A stretch of 64,000 bases of DNA from Apteryx mantelli (lineage: Eukaryota > Chordata > Aves > Apterygiformes > Apterygidae), in NCBI RefSeq assembly GCF_036417845.1, contig NC_089979.1, positions 5,881,424 to 5,945,423 on the forward strand, read 5' to 3'. The position numbers and the translations under genes are program-made. The notes beneath the pieces are model-generated. The model was not told the DNA's origin and made no database searches. It saw only the letters and a list, made by a program, of their open reading frames with translations. Shown here in pieces: positions 36,401-48,959 of the stretch. Within the stretch, counting starts at the first letter, position 1; each line of letters starts with the position of its first letter.

Positions 36401-37997
36401 GAACATGTCATTAAGTGCATTAATAGCATTATAGCTCTCATTTGATACTGGAAGTAAGCATAGCAGATTTGGAAAATAACATGTCTACTCAGTGGAACAT
36501 TGTGGCAGTGGGAGATATTTTTGCCAAACTTCTCCATTACATTCTGGACTATAGTTAGCAGGAAAATTTGGGTGATGCTTTTACATGACAGCAGGAGAGA
36601 TGAATTCTGCTAAAAATTCCAGAGATGCTACATGCTTTCTAAATAGGGTTTCTGCTTATATGCTGTAGAGATGAGAACAGGCAGCTATGGAATATTTAAA
36701 AATATACTGGCACCTGCTTCTGTTAGGTAAATAGTAGGTTTTTGCTTGTCAAGAGAGAGCCAATTGCTTCGATTTCAACACAGGTTTCATTTGGAACTGG
36801 AATTGATAAGTTAGTGCATATACAGAGCTGTCAACTTGTCTTGGGTGTGGTAGCACTGGGGGTTAGCACTATCATTTGACATTTAAGCCTCAGTGGGGGG
36901 GACACTGCAACGGTGCCCTGAAAAAACAGCATCTGCTCAGAGGTAATTGTTTCTTGAACAACGCTGATTGCAGTGCTTTGGATGCTGCAGTGTATGAGTT
37001 TATTTTGTTACCCATAAGCGAGACAGGTGAAAAGATACAGTTTGCAAAGCTGGGCAAAAACATTCTCCAAAACCGTTTTCACTGTTTATTGGCTCCATAA
37101 GCAGTAGCCTATTACTTGGCACCTTTAGACCACGTTGCATATATGTGGGATTACTAAACCTTTGCTGTATGGCAAAACTCAGATTATACATTTGAAAAGA
37201 AATGTGACTTTAGAGGTACCATCTCTGCAAAGGGTTGTTCATTCTACAGCTAGTGATAGAAGAAATACAAGTGGATGTTTTCCGAGGAAGGACTATGGGA
37301 GCACTGTGCTCAGCATTGGACCAAGAACTGAAACCTGAGACAGCGTTTGATATTCCACACAGTCTTCTCAGCTGCTTGAGGTGTCGGTCAAAGGGATTTC
37401 TAGGAATGTATGATACTGGAGAAAAGTGCATCTCCTTGCATGACTCTCTTAGCGATTTAACTGACTGGCCTGCTAGAGTTTGGGCGAACCTGGTAGAATC
37501 GGTATGTTGTGTTAACTGCTTTCCTCTAGCGGATGAGTTATGGAGTGGTGTTTGCTTTCTTCCAGCTGAGATGAGAGGCCTGTTACCAGACTGCTCAGTG
37601 AGAAGCAGCACTACATTTAGTGATATACTGAGGTCATCTTGCAGTTTATGGAGAATTGTTGCCTGAACCTTTAGATAGTTCAACACACAACATCATTTAT
37701 CAACACTAATGCCTGCAGAACAACCTGGAAGGCTGGTCTTCGTGGCAGACTCTGGCAAGACTCTTGCTGTCTTTATCAGAATTAATCAATTCTTGTCTAT
37801 GGCCATTAATGACTTTTATGTATAATGTAGCTCTTCAATCAGTTTTTAGTTGCCTGTAAGATTCATTTATCTGCAATAATGAGTTCCCCCCCAGGTGTGT
37901 GGAAGACCAAAAGAGTATATCATCACCAGAATCTCAATTCTTTGCATGCAGAAGGAGATAGGGTTAAAATGTTTCAATGACTGGATAGTACCAATGG

Positions 37998-38035
37998 CTT
38001 GTCATTGATTTCAATGGATATAGTGAGGCCTGTGA
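37998..38035. mobile_element. Ancient L3/CR1-like repeat tail (diverged)
   Basis: TTGTCATTGATTTCAATGGA, then TATAGTGAGGCCTG, carries the CATTGACTTCAATGGG plus GGATCAGGCC signature in decayed form. Assignment is weak because the match is short. Confidence 0.35.
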
Positions 38036-41000
38036 TGAAATCTCAAAAGCACTTGTGTTCAGATGGTTCACAAAATTTCTGTTTTTATTTGTACATGTAT
38101 TTTTTGACTTTGAATAAATATAATGTAGGTCTTATGCTGTCACTGTTCTATTTCTGACATAAAAGGGCTCCCAGCCTTCAAGACGGTAACTTGAACATAC
38201 CGTTCAAAACAATGGTCTAAAAAGTTAAAAGGTGTCTTTCTTGAAGTTAGTGTTGCTCAGATTCATGGTATATTCATAGAAGAGCTCCTCATGAGAATGA
38301 TAGACTTTTCTTCCTGTCCTTTAACATCAAAAAAATCTCATGCACAAAGATCATTCCAAAGGGCAGACATCTGAATTGCTACATTTTGGGTAATAAATAT
38401 AGGAAGAGTGGATAGTTCCCAAGAGACATATCAATATGGCTAAGCCCCACATGAATACTAAAATAACTGAAGATATCAGCATCTAATGGTATTTACCTAA
38501 CCGTTGACATGAGTATATTTGTACCTCCTTTTTATACTTTTGTTGAGCTCTGAGATTTCCCTGTAGACTTACCCTTTTCTAGGTAGCTTTGTCATGGAAT
38601 AGGAAAGGAGGTGGAACTCAATGAACTGGCAGAAATGGGAAAGCTAGACTATTTTTAGTGAGCTTGATTGTGGTAGTAGTTTCAGTTCTTTTAGTTTGTG
38701 GAGCAGCCTTGCGAATTTGTAGATTGATTTTGCTTTCACAGTTTGAGATTTGTCTTTTTCTGGGTTCTCTAAAAGTTCGGTTTAGTTCCAAATCTTGCTT
38801 GATCTTATTGCAGGGTCTTATGGGAGCTGTTTTTCATCATTGTGATGGCTTGTAGAGACCTCCCACAAATATGAACATAGCTTCCTGTCATCTGGATAGA
38901 ACTTGGGACATGCCGCAAGTGGACCTATACATTTACTTGCAAAAATTTGTGGCACCCACCTCCATGTTGAGTGCTGAGAAGGTGAGGTGTTTTGGAGTAA
39001 TGAGTGCTAATGAACTGGCTAAAATCTGATTAACAGAATACGTCCCATAGAAATAATCTAACTCCTGTGCTTTCTCACTTGAAAAGGTAATCACTTCCAG
39101 ATGGTTTGGAAAGTCTGATAAAAGCTCAGCAGACAACTTCCATTTTTTTAGTAACTGGAACTAGGCAGTGACCCAGCTGGTATCACCTCTGATATCTTTT
39201 GTTGCTTCTTGATACTCTTGTCTCCCCCAGCTGCAGTGACGGCTTTCTCAAACACTACACCCAACTTGATCTGTGACATCTACAACTTGTAGTAATCCTT
39301 CATGTCACGGGTGACAGGAACACATATCCTTCATCATATTTGCTGGCTAAACTGCAGTTTTCTGCAAAGGCATAAAATGGCTGTGACAGACTTTCCAACT
39401 AATTTATCCTTTGCTCTAAAGAGGAGAAAAACTTTCACTTTTCATGGATCATGGGCTGGGAGGAGATAAAATATTTGACGGGCTTAGTGTTGATGACGTT
39501 ATGCAACTTTCTTCTGTCGTTTCATGGGTTGAAGGACAGCCTGCTATCGTGGTTTATGGCTCCAGCAAGCGCAGCAAAGGTCTTCTTTTTCTCTTACAGC
39601 ATTTTTTGTTTTCAAACGAAATGCTTGCCTCAAACACTCATATTTGATTTTCCACTTGGTCCAGCCACCACCAGCTTAAAGCAAAACCATTTCAGAGCTG
39701 AGTCCAGCAGGCAGAAATGCTTGATCTCAGAAACTAAGCAGTGACTCTTGATTACTCCTCAGCTCCTTCAAATATCGTATAGAAATGACTGTTTTCCCAG
39801 AACATGACTTCCATTGTGTTGTGCTACTGCGCAATGTCAGTATCATTTAAATAACTTCCTATTAAGCTTGGGACACTGAAATTAATAGGTTTATTCTGAG
39901 ATTAGCAACAATGTTGTTTCATGACCAGTTTAAGCCAGCACTGCTGCTAAAAAAGAAAGTCTTACTCTTCTTAACTTCCTTCTCCCATCTGTCAGCACAG
40001 GCATTCATGTGGCCCTACCATGAACTACAGAAGGGAGCCAATGAATATTCTTATTTTCTTTCCCGGATTAGTTTTTACTCAGATTTAGTTCATCATGCAG
40101 GCACATGGACATTTTCTGTCCCAGGCGAGTAAATGGCACATGGTGAGAACAAATAACTAGGGGCAGGAGAAAGACCTGGATTGCATCTTTTGGTACAGTG
40201 CTAGTTCATATCAGCTAGATGAACTACATAACATTAGCTAAGGACTTAAGAAAGCTGAGCAAAATCCTTCATATACTCCTACCTGTAAACCAGAGCCTGT
40301 GCTCTGCTGCCCTCTGACTAAAATGTGCACAAAATAGATTACTAGAGAGGTTCTTCACATTCCAGCTCAGCTTCTAGGCTTCAGGGAAACTTGCCGGGCT
40401 TGAATAAACTGTCTGTTCTACAAAATTATCCAACTGCAGACTGATCTCTTCATGATTCTATTCCATTTTCCTTAAACAGGCTTTTCAGTATGCATAATTA
40501 TTGCTGAGTTACCACTGACGACTTCTTATTGTTCAGGACAGTAGCTGTAACTACAGACCTCTCCCTCCTCAGACACGTGGCTGTGTCGGGCTGGAAGCAT
40601 CTTGCTGGGGTTCAATGGTAGGTAGGATGAGCAAGCTGACCACTACTGTAACCTAGATACAGGCTGACTGTCAGTTCCTACAGGCAGCTCGTTATTTCTG
40701 TGATCTTGCAGCCTGGTAGCTTCTCTCTTCAGAACAGATCTTAGTTTTGTTACAGGTTTGGAAAGAGGTTTATCAATTTATTTTTCTTCCCTCATGTGCT
40801 GAAAAAAGCAATGTCTTGAGATGAGAAGGAAATTCAGCTTTTCAGCAGCCATGGTCTTATTTCTCCTTTTGTTTAGGGAGCAAAGGTATGGATCCAACAG
40901 TCATTTAAACAACACAGTTTTAGAAATAACTCCTTGGTAGAAAATGGAATTACTTCCACTCTTCTTTGATAAAACTGAAAAGAGAATTGTGTTCCAGACT

Positions 41001-42604
41001 TGCAGATCTCTACAAACTACTGGGAGCCTTAATGAGGGACTTTCTGAAAGTAGATTCCTAAGGTATTATAAAATGAGATTAATCTTTTCCATTTTCCTTT
41101 CTCATCTCCAGTTTCTTTCTTTAACAGTTGCATACAAATAGTAGCATCATAAAACATGGACAATTACTTTACATAAAACAATGAATCTCCGGATTGCCTA
41201 CAATGTCTTGTCCCAAATCACAGAATCTAGTTGAATGATGACATCTCTCCTAGTTTATAATAGTTTCTTTCTTGCCTTTCAAATAAGAAATCTCTGAACA
41301 ATGTTTAATGTACAGTAAAACTAATTGTAGAGGCAGAAAGAAGATTAGACTCATGACAGATAAAAGTAAGTCCCAGACATTAGAAAGAAGCATTGAGACA
41401 ATCAGAAAAAGTATGGGTCTCAGTGGCAGAAGAAATTACATCTTATGAAAAAGTAATGTGCCGTTTAGAGAACAAAAAGAGGAAAAATATGGTGACTATG
41501 GGAGCCATTTCTAAGTAGTGTTGGAATGAAAGAGAAATACAGAAATAGGAACAGACAAAAAGCTGGAACATATTGTCGTGTGCTAAAAGTTATTAGTAGC
41601 TTGTTTTTCAACACTGCCTGCAGCCCTCATTGATTTTGCAGGAGCTGTGGGTACTCAGCACTTTCAAAAATTAGGCCGTGGAGCCCAATACTTATGCAGC
41701 TGAAAACAGGAGGAGGCTTTCTGTCTGCTCCAGCAGACTCCAAATGATGGGGCAAAGGAGAGGACTCCTCCTTTGGGTAATGTTGTCTATCTTGGTGTTT
41801 GCTTTCTAATGGACCGATGAGGAATGCTGAGTAGAAAGAATAATCTGTGAAGTCTTGTGTGGCAGGACCAAGGTCAGGGCAGCTGGGCAGACGCTCGGCA
41901 GGAGTCTCGGGCAAGGCACAGAAAAACCTCTGAGGTTTCAGGTTTAGTTACAGGCTTTTCTGTCCAAGCAAGATAGAGAGATGAGGAGCAATCTCTTGCC
42001 ATATGTCCTTTGCAAAGCTGAAGGGCCTTTAAACCTCAGCAGGACAGGACAGCTCTCGTGCAGTCAGGGCTTCTTTCCTCCTTCATTAACACCCCCTAAG
42101 CTGGCATCACACTGAAAGGAGACCACTTATTTAATGTTCTAGGCTTGCCCTTTTTTTATGCTTTATGTAGTTTTTTGGCAAATTCCAGAAATTCCAGCAA
42201 AAATCTAATGGTATCTTTCAGCATAGGCTTTATGTGGATCTAGACAGTCACCCACCCTGGTTACGTGCAGCTATAAGCTACAGACTTCCTCTTCTCTCCC
42301 TTGGTTTGGGGATCTATTTCTATTTAGGAAACGGAAAGCCAAATCTGGAAACATGCTGTGGAGACTTAGTTGCGGTTCTGTTGATTGAACTGGTAGAATT
42401 TACTGCAAGTCATACAGAGAAACTCAAACGTTTGTCAGAGCATATGAAACCCCACATAATGCACCAAAGGTCCCATCATAGGCTACTATGCTTTTCCTGA
42501 AACAAGTATGTCTCCTTAAACCTGCAGCTTCTTATGAAATGAATGTTTCTGTAAGCTTCATAGTGGAATGGTGAGCACGGTCTCTCAGAGTTTTTCTGCT
42601 CCAG

Positions 42605-42676
42605 GCTCCATATATTCAAGCCCCCAAACCCTGTGATGAGGAACTGCAAGGAGAAATGCAGATCTTAAAATCCCAG
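42605..42676 (+). other. Exon-like 72-bp unit in COL22A1 intron 3, possible poison or alternative exon
   Basis: The unit is preceded by a pyrimidine-rich acceptor (GAGTTTTTCTGCTCCAG) and ends in a near-consensus donor (CCCAG|GTAAGC). Its length is a multiple of three. It is open only in phase 0, encoding a 24-residue peptide that begins APYIQAPKPC and ends QILKSQ, with no family I recognise. COL22A1 exon 3 ends in phase 1, and in that phase this unit has an early stop (TGA). It therefore is not the ordinary next COL22A1 exon; if spliced in, it would end the protein soon after the VWA domain. It may also be unused sequence that only looks like an exon. Confidence 0.3.
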
Positions 42677-43988
42677 GTAAGCCTCCACTAGAATGTGTGA
42701 GCCTGGAAGTCCCACCATGGGTGCTGGGTCTCCGAGGTGGGACACAGCCGGTACTGGCTGCAGTCTGTCCCTGAGGCTCTTCAGCAAAAGTTTGCTTAGA
42801 ACAAAAGGGCTGGGTAAATAGCTATTTTATAATCAAATAGTTTTGCTAGAAAATTTGTGACCTTTTGCAGGTGTCTTCATATCACCTGAAAGTTAAATTC
42901 CTTTTGGAAACAATTTCACAGGAAGGAAGAGTTCAACCATGAAAACAAAACTGTATTCAGACCTAATTAATGTATCTGTTATTTGACAACACCTGAAACA
43001 AACTAGCCAGAACCACTTACTGTTATGGTTTTGGGATGAAAGTACTGCCACCACTTCTGTCTTGCTGACCTGTATTTAGAAGACAGTGAAATTTATCCCT
43101 GTGCCCAGGACCAAATCAAGGCTTGTCATTTAAATTTCAAAGGGCTTATTCTGAAGCTTTAGGCAGATCTCTGATGCCTGTAAACCTTGTTCTCTGCAAT
43201 GGAGACCTTCATCCAGGTGTTGTTGCTGGGATTCAAGCTCAGATAACCTAACCATTTCCTTTTCCATCTGGTGGTAACACACTTTCTTCTGTGGAAAGTT
43301 TGTAATGGTTATCAGTTCTTTCTGCAACAGAATTTCACTTCTCATTTTGTTTTCAACTGAACCGAGCCAACAAACAAAATTGAATCATATTGCACTGGTC
43401 TGCTGAGAATATTCCTTCCACAGTGGTAGAGATGGAGCATGGTTTAGCTGGTGGGCTATTTTTGTTAGTAAATTGCAGGGTTAGTGTTTCAATCCCATCA
43501 AGGTTTCTACAAGTTACACCCAAAGACCAAATTCCTTTTTTCAAATTGGTAATCTGTTTATGAAATGAAACAAAAGCAGTGGGAGCATTTTGAACACCTA
43601 GGGAAACTGCTTTTTGTTAAGGCAATAATTAGTTTCTTTAAAATGCAAATAGGAGATTTTAACAAGTTCTGCTGTATTAAGCACTTACAAATGATAGAGA
43701 GCAGTTCACAGCTCTGCATAAAATGCCTCTGGGCGTTTTGGGAACCCTCCATTTTGGGAAGGGTAGGTACTGATGCTAATGCTGATCAGAAATAGGGAGG
43801 GTATCTTTCAAGAAAGATAGCTCAATTGGATACAGCGGCCACTTACTCTCGCCAGTTGAAAACTCTTGAATGGCAGTCTGGTTTGATATTAGGTTTCAAA
43901 ACTCACTTCATTTCGTCACAGCTTGATAGTCAAAATTTAGTGTCAGTTTGGCTATAACTTCATCTGTACTCTAGGAAATTAAGACATT

Positions 43989-44026
43989 CACACACACACA
44001 GACACACACACAGACATATATATATG
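43989..44026. repeat. (CA)n / (TA)n compound microsatellite
   Basis: CACACACACACAGACACACA and a second CA block run into ATATATATAT. This is a typical compound dinucleotide microsatellite in intron 3. Confidence 0.95.
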
Positions 44027-45080
44027 TTTAACCCTTGAAAATAAAGCTGTGCCCTTTCAGCCAGAAGCATCAGTCTTTTTTTACAATGAGTTAGATAAAA
44101 AGACATAACACATTAAAGCCCTAGTGAAGATGAAATACAGGACGTTTTTACTGCAGTGTAACTAGGCAAGATCAACCCAATCCACTACCTCTGGGCTAGA
44201 TTTCGTTTAGCTACATTGCGGTAGAAATCACTGTGCTTTGTTCCCCCAGGATTTTATAGCAAGATAGATAACATGTATTAGTTATCTGCTATAAAAACTT
44301 CTCACTTTTGGCAGTGAAGACATAGCATCTCTGTGAGAGGCTGCAATACTAAGATGACACAAGTAGGCTGGTGGAACAGAATTTTAGTTGCAAATGCTAA
44401 TGCTCTTTGGCAAATCACTCTAATTTCTTGAGGGCGTTTCTGAGTTTAAAAGCAGATGTTGGATCAGAACTGAGATCTATAAATTGAATTAAACAATATT
44501 GTGTCTTTACCTTCAAGTATCTTCAGCAGGATTCAAATTGCTTAACTTCAGCAGCCTGAAAGTTATTCGTCTAGACTCTTGATAGTCAGTGGAAAGAAAC
44601 AGACACCTCCAGAGAGTGATTCATCCTTTTCTAAGACTGTCCAAGACAAGTGGCATGATTCAACCTCTGAGTGCCTATCTCTTTTCATTAACTTTTGAGG
44701 AAGCTTAGATAACTTGCCTGTGCTGGATTCCTCATTTTGACAGCCGAAAGCAAATGAGTTGAATCTTTCCCCATGGTGTTCTGGGAATACAATAGTATTT
44801 AGTTACTTATACCAGTAAATCAGTCTTCTGGGATTTACGTTACAGACACATATATAGGCCAGCCTGATTATATTGTGCACCTTCCATTTCAGGCTTCTGC
44901 TGCTCAGAAGTGTGTGCTATGTTTCTTGTCTAGCTGTCTGAGGCCATGGTATTTGTGCAGCCACAGGATACAATGCAAATTAAAGGAACTATTATCAAAT
45001 ACGTCATTTTGGGTCTAACATTGTACTGCCAAATTGTATGGAATCCTTACATCGTGTGCAGGAGAGACAACATCTGTGGG

Positions 45081-45097
45081 AAAAAAAAAAAAAAAAA
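45081..45097. repeat. Poly(A) run of 17
   Basis: Seventeen A follow CATCTGTGGG and precede GGGTTCCCC. No clear retroposon body or target-site duplication was seen, so origin from a retrotransposed tail is not established. Confidence 0.9.
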
Positions 45098-47561
45098 GGG
45101 TTCCCCTCCTTTTCTGTGTCTCTCATCTCTGTTATTTTGTGATAAATTGGCCCCTGAAGAAAAAAATGCATTGTGATACTGCCTGCTGCAGTCTGTTGAC
45201 TCATTGTAGCAAGGAAACAATGCTTTAAAGACCAACTAATGGCTGAAATATAATTAAGAGTAACAGAGAAGGAGACAGCTATTTTAATTACTGTTGTTGA
45301 AAGACACCTTTGCTGGGAATAGCCTTTTTTTGTTAATTGAAGCATGAAGGGTGCATCTTGAGATAGGCTGACAAATCCGCTTTTGTTTAATGATCTTTCA
45401 GGTTTTCACTGCAATAAAGTCAGGCTCAGAAACAAATTGTTTCTGGAAACAAACTGGAAAGGCCCTTAGCTAGGACCACAGAGCCCTCTCATGTTGCCAA
45501 GTCTGTTACTCATCCATACTGATCATCATCTCATACTGTCAGCCTAAGAACTGACATGTAGGACCTGGTAAAAAAGCCCAGTGGAAGAAATGATGGTGGT
45601 GCCCAGTGGATGGTGCTTCTTGTAGGTTTGGGGCTATGAACAGGACTAGAAGGATGGCAAATGACTTTAAATCAACAGAGTTTCTACATATGTGTTTAGC
45701 TCTAGGTAGGTAACTACAAACACCTTTATTCAAGTTTAAGATGAATTCATTGCGCGTGCCATTTGCACAAGTGTCTATGCTGCAGCCTCTGCCTTGCTGG
45801 AAGACAACATGGCTCGTTGGGAATATTTTGCCTTTTGTATATAAGTGTACTATACATAGTAAGTGTCATGATCTAGAGGGGGCGTGCCTGGGGCAGACAG
45901 TTCATCTTGTCAAGTCTCAGGTGATTGAAATGATCCAGGCAGCCCCTTGATTTTCAGATTCCTAAAACCCAGTTTCAGTTCTCTTCTTGTAAAAGACACT
46001 ACTTGTGCACAGCTCCCGCAGAGGTAAAAGAGGTCAGTTTAGCACTTTGGAAAGTCTCTTAAGTGTCTAGATTAAGAACTTTGGATATACATTTTTTTCA
46101 GTTCTTGACACTGTATTTTCCAGTATGTTTTGGGAGTGTCCTACCCCACAAGTCCTGCTGGAGAGCAAACACCAGGTTTAACGCTCTTGCCATAGTGAAG
46201 CTTATCTACAACCTGCAATCACGACTCCAGCTGCAGAGACATGACTCCCCCTTCTAGACTCGAGGCCTTTTCGTTCAGGAGCTCCCTGCTTTAATGAAAA
46301 GGTTAAGAGAGCATAAAGCTAAATGGGGGTCGTCATTATCTTAGCCGTGTTGCACAGGCTGTGAGACTTACCTGAACCACGAGTATATAACATGCTCTGA
46401 AAAAAGGCAAAATGTCCTACAAAATTTACTATGCTAGTTACAAATCAACATATTTGGGGGGATATCTGCTAACTATTCCTCCAAGCCATCAGAAAGCTCC
46501 GTGCTAGAATAGTGTCATGCATGTTGATTTTTAACAGAGCTGTTTAAAGACTAGTGTAAAATTTCCATGCTTTGCAGAGCTCCAGACCTTCTGAAAATTC
46601 AACATTGTTTCCATTAGCTGTTTTTATTGCCATTAGCAAACATAGCAGCTGATGCTTGGTTTGTTACCTGATAAATTGTTCTTTGACTCCATAATGGCCT
46701 TGATAGTATTCTGCAAATTAATTTCCATAGGCTAATATTAGATTTATAATGGATTTCTTACCAACTGATTTTTTTATATGCTCATAGCTTTATACGCTGT
46801 GAGATATTGGTTTCACAGAATATAAGATGGTACAGAGGAATCTCTTTACTTTATGTCTGGTTCCAAATCAAGGATTTTTATCATCTATAATTAGCAGTTT
46901 ATCCCAGTGGGTGGGATTTTTTTTTTCTTTATTTTAAACCCTTTACACGTATTATTATTCAGTTAAAAATACAGTGCTAGGTACTTACTGTCAACATAAG
47001 AATACAGCATATGACTGCTAAATAAATGAAATTAGTGGATGGGTTACTATACCCTGTCACCACATTTCAGTTCTAGGAGCTATTTTTGAGATGATTACAT
47101 CTCTCAAGTAATTTGGCTTTGGAGGTGGGTATATTTATTTGTTTTAGTGCAAGGGGCCTATAATAAAGAAGAGTCTCGGCTTTTTAATTTTTTTCCCTAT
47201 GATTTTCATGGATGCATATGTTGGTCATAAACTGTTATGCCATACTGAAATTTCCAAACCCATCTTTTGGTCTCATGGGGACAAGAAAGTTTTTCCTTAT
47301 TCATATCCTACTGCAGGTTGTTTCTTTTTTTTTTTTTTTAACTGCAACTTTTAACATTCATGGCCTTAGTTTAGATTATTGCTGAAGAAGGAAGATGTAT
47401 TTTGTGGCTGTCATGTAGACCATGGAGTAGTTTCACTCATCCGTGTTCATGCTGAGTAATATCTCACTATCAGTTAGTTTCCATGAAATAATAGCGTGGC
47501 AAGATAGCTTTGTACTGCTATTTACATCAGCGCTGAGTTATTTCCAGTGAATCCAGCGGTT

Positions 47562-47620
47562 TTCTTAAGCTCACACAGCAGGGCAGTAAAAGATGTCAGG
47601 AAAGACGTTGGGTGACCTGA
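47562..47620 (+). mobile_element. MIR-like SINE fragment
   Basis: TTAAGCTCACACAGCAGGGC followed by AGTAAAAGATGTCAGG and GGGTGACCTGA loosely follows the MIR portion CCAAGGTCACACAGCTAG, AGTGGCAGAGCCGGG, AGGTCTCCTGA. The match is short and diverged. Confidence 0.35.
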
Positions 47621-48920
47621 TTTACATGTGCTTTATGCTGGGATTAAGCTGTTAAAACGTTGCAACAGTGACACAAGTTCCTTGATATTTCCCAGCAGGC
47701 TTCAGGCCTTTCCTTGAAGGACTATCTCAGCTGCTGAAAGAGCTATCCATATCCCTTCCCATTTTGTCTGTTGAAGTCCAACCAGCGCTGGGGTTGGGTT
47801 TCTGTGATATTCTCACTGCCTTGGTCAATTTATTGGATCATTAAAGCACAAATATGCTGCTAGATGTGGTGCAGTTCCCTTCACTATGAGAAACTCCGCA
47901 GATTTGTACAAGAAACTTGGTGTTCCCAAACATAAAAAAGATGTGATGTGGGGATGAGATACCTGATGATACCTGAAGAAGATCCATCTTCTTCAACGCT
48001 AAAATATAGCTTGTTCTGCTAGCAGGGAAGAGATAAAGGGAAGATGTTTAAAAGGAATGTAGAAGTTCCTTTTAGAAGATTGTTCCTCACTCCTGGCTAC
48101 GTGTCAGGGTACTGAAGGGGGGGTATTGATATCCCAACATGTCCTAGTGTGCTCAGCACAGTCCAGCCCACAGCAGAGACCTGGGCTGGCTCTGTACGTT
48201 TCCAGATGGTGTTTCTTCTCACGTCTCTTCTGACTGACGGGCGTCATCAACGCTGTGCCAGGACGATGCTACGTTAGAGCAGTTCAGGAACGGTGCGGGA
48301 GCACTTGAGGCTGTAATTGTGCAAGGCTGGCCCTTTCATCTTCTGTTCTTTTTCTTCTCAATAATTGGCTTCCCTTCACCACAAAACGTACAGAAAAACC
48401 CCCCCAGCTTTTCAGGAAAAGTGTTTTCTACCTCTAACTCTCTGCTGTGGTGGGAGGAGAGGGAGAAATGCCAGGAAGAACAGTTAAGTTTATGCCAGTA
48501 AGTTCATAGTTACAAAGAGGTTTGTTTGTTTGTGGGTTTTTTTTCCCCCATCCACACTTTATTATGCCATAAGCTTCCAAGTAACCTGCTGTCACAAGAA
48601 AGCAATGGGATTGAGCACACAGAATCTGCTTAGCCCAAGGAGCCGCTATCTGCGACTGGATGATTTCAAATTGAGCAGGAGATGAAGTATTGATCAAGTC
48701 ACTAAGTGGAACGGGCAGGCTGATGATCCGTTTGTGGATGCGGGCTCTTCCTGGCTGGATACCGATGTGGGACTCCAGATCTCCCAAGGGACTCCAGAAT
48801 CCCCCAAGCTCCTAGCTTGGAATTACGCCGTTTGGGAGGCAAACTCCATCCAGCATCCCTTCTTTCCTTCTCTTCTGCACTTGTTTCTTTTTGTAGCATC
48901 AGCTAAGGGATTTTTTTAAG

Positions 48921-48922
48921 TG

Positions 48923-48953
<31 letters not shown>

Positions 48954-48959
48954 TTATAT
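48921..48959. repeat. (TA)n microsatellite
   Basis: About 39 bases of nearly pure TA repeat, with AAA and TTT interruptions near each end, partly palindromic. It lies in intron 3. Confidence 0.95.

Noticed and set aside
37210..37686. Overlapping frames of 143 (+) and 158 (-) codons
   Set aside because: Both strands are open over the same bases, neither peptide resembles a known family, and no matching splice sites or codon-use signal were seen.
39364..39470. RHKMAVTDF-like peptide resembling the WHKMALSIQ block of the COL22A1 laminin-G-like module
   Set aside because: Only HKMA and scattered residues agree, the frame is closed just upstream, and expected flanking residues are missing.
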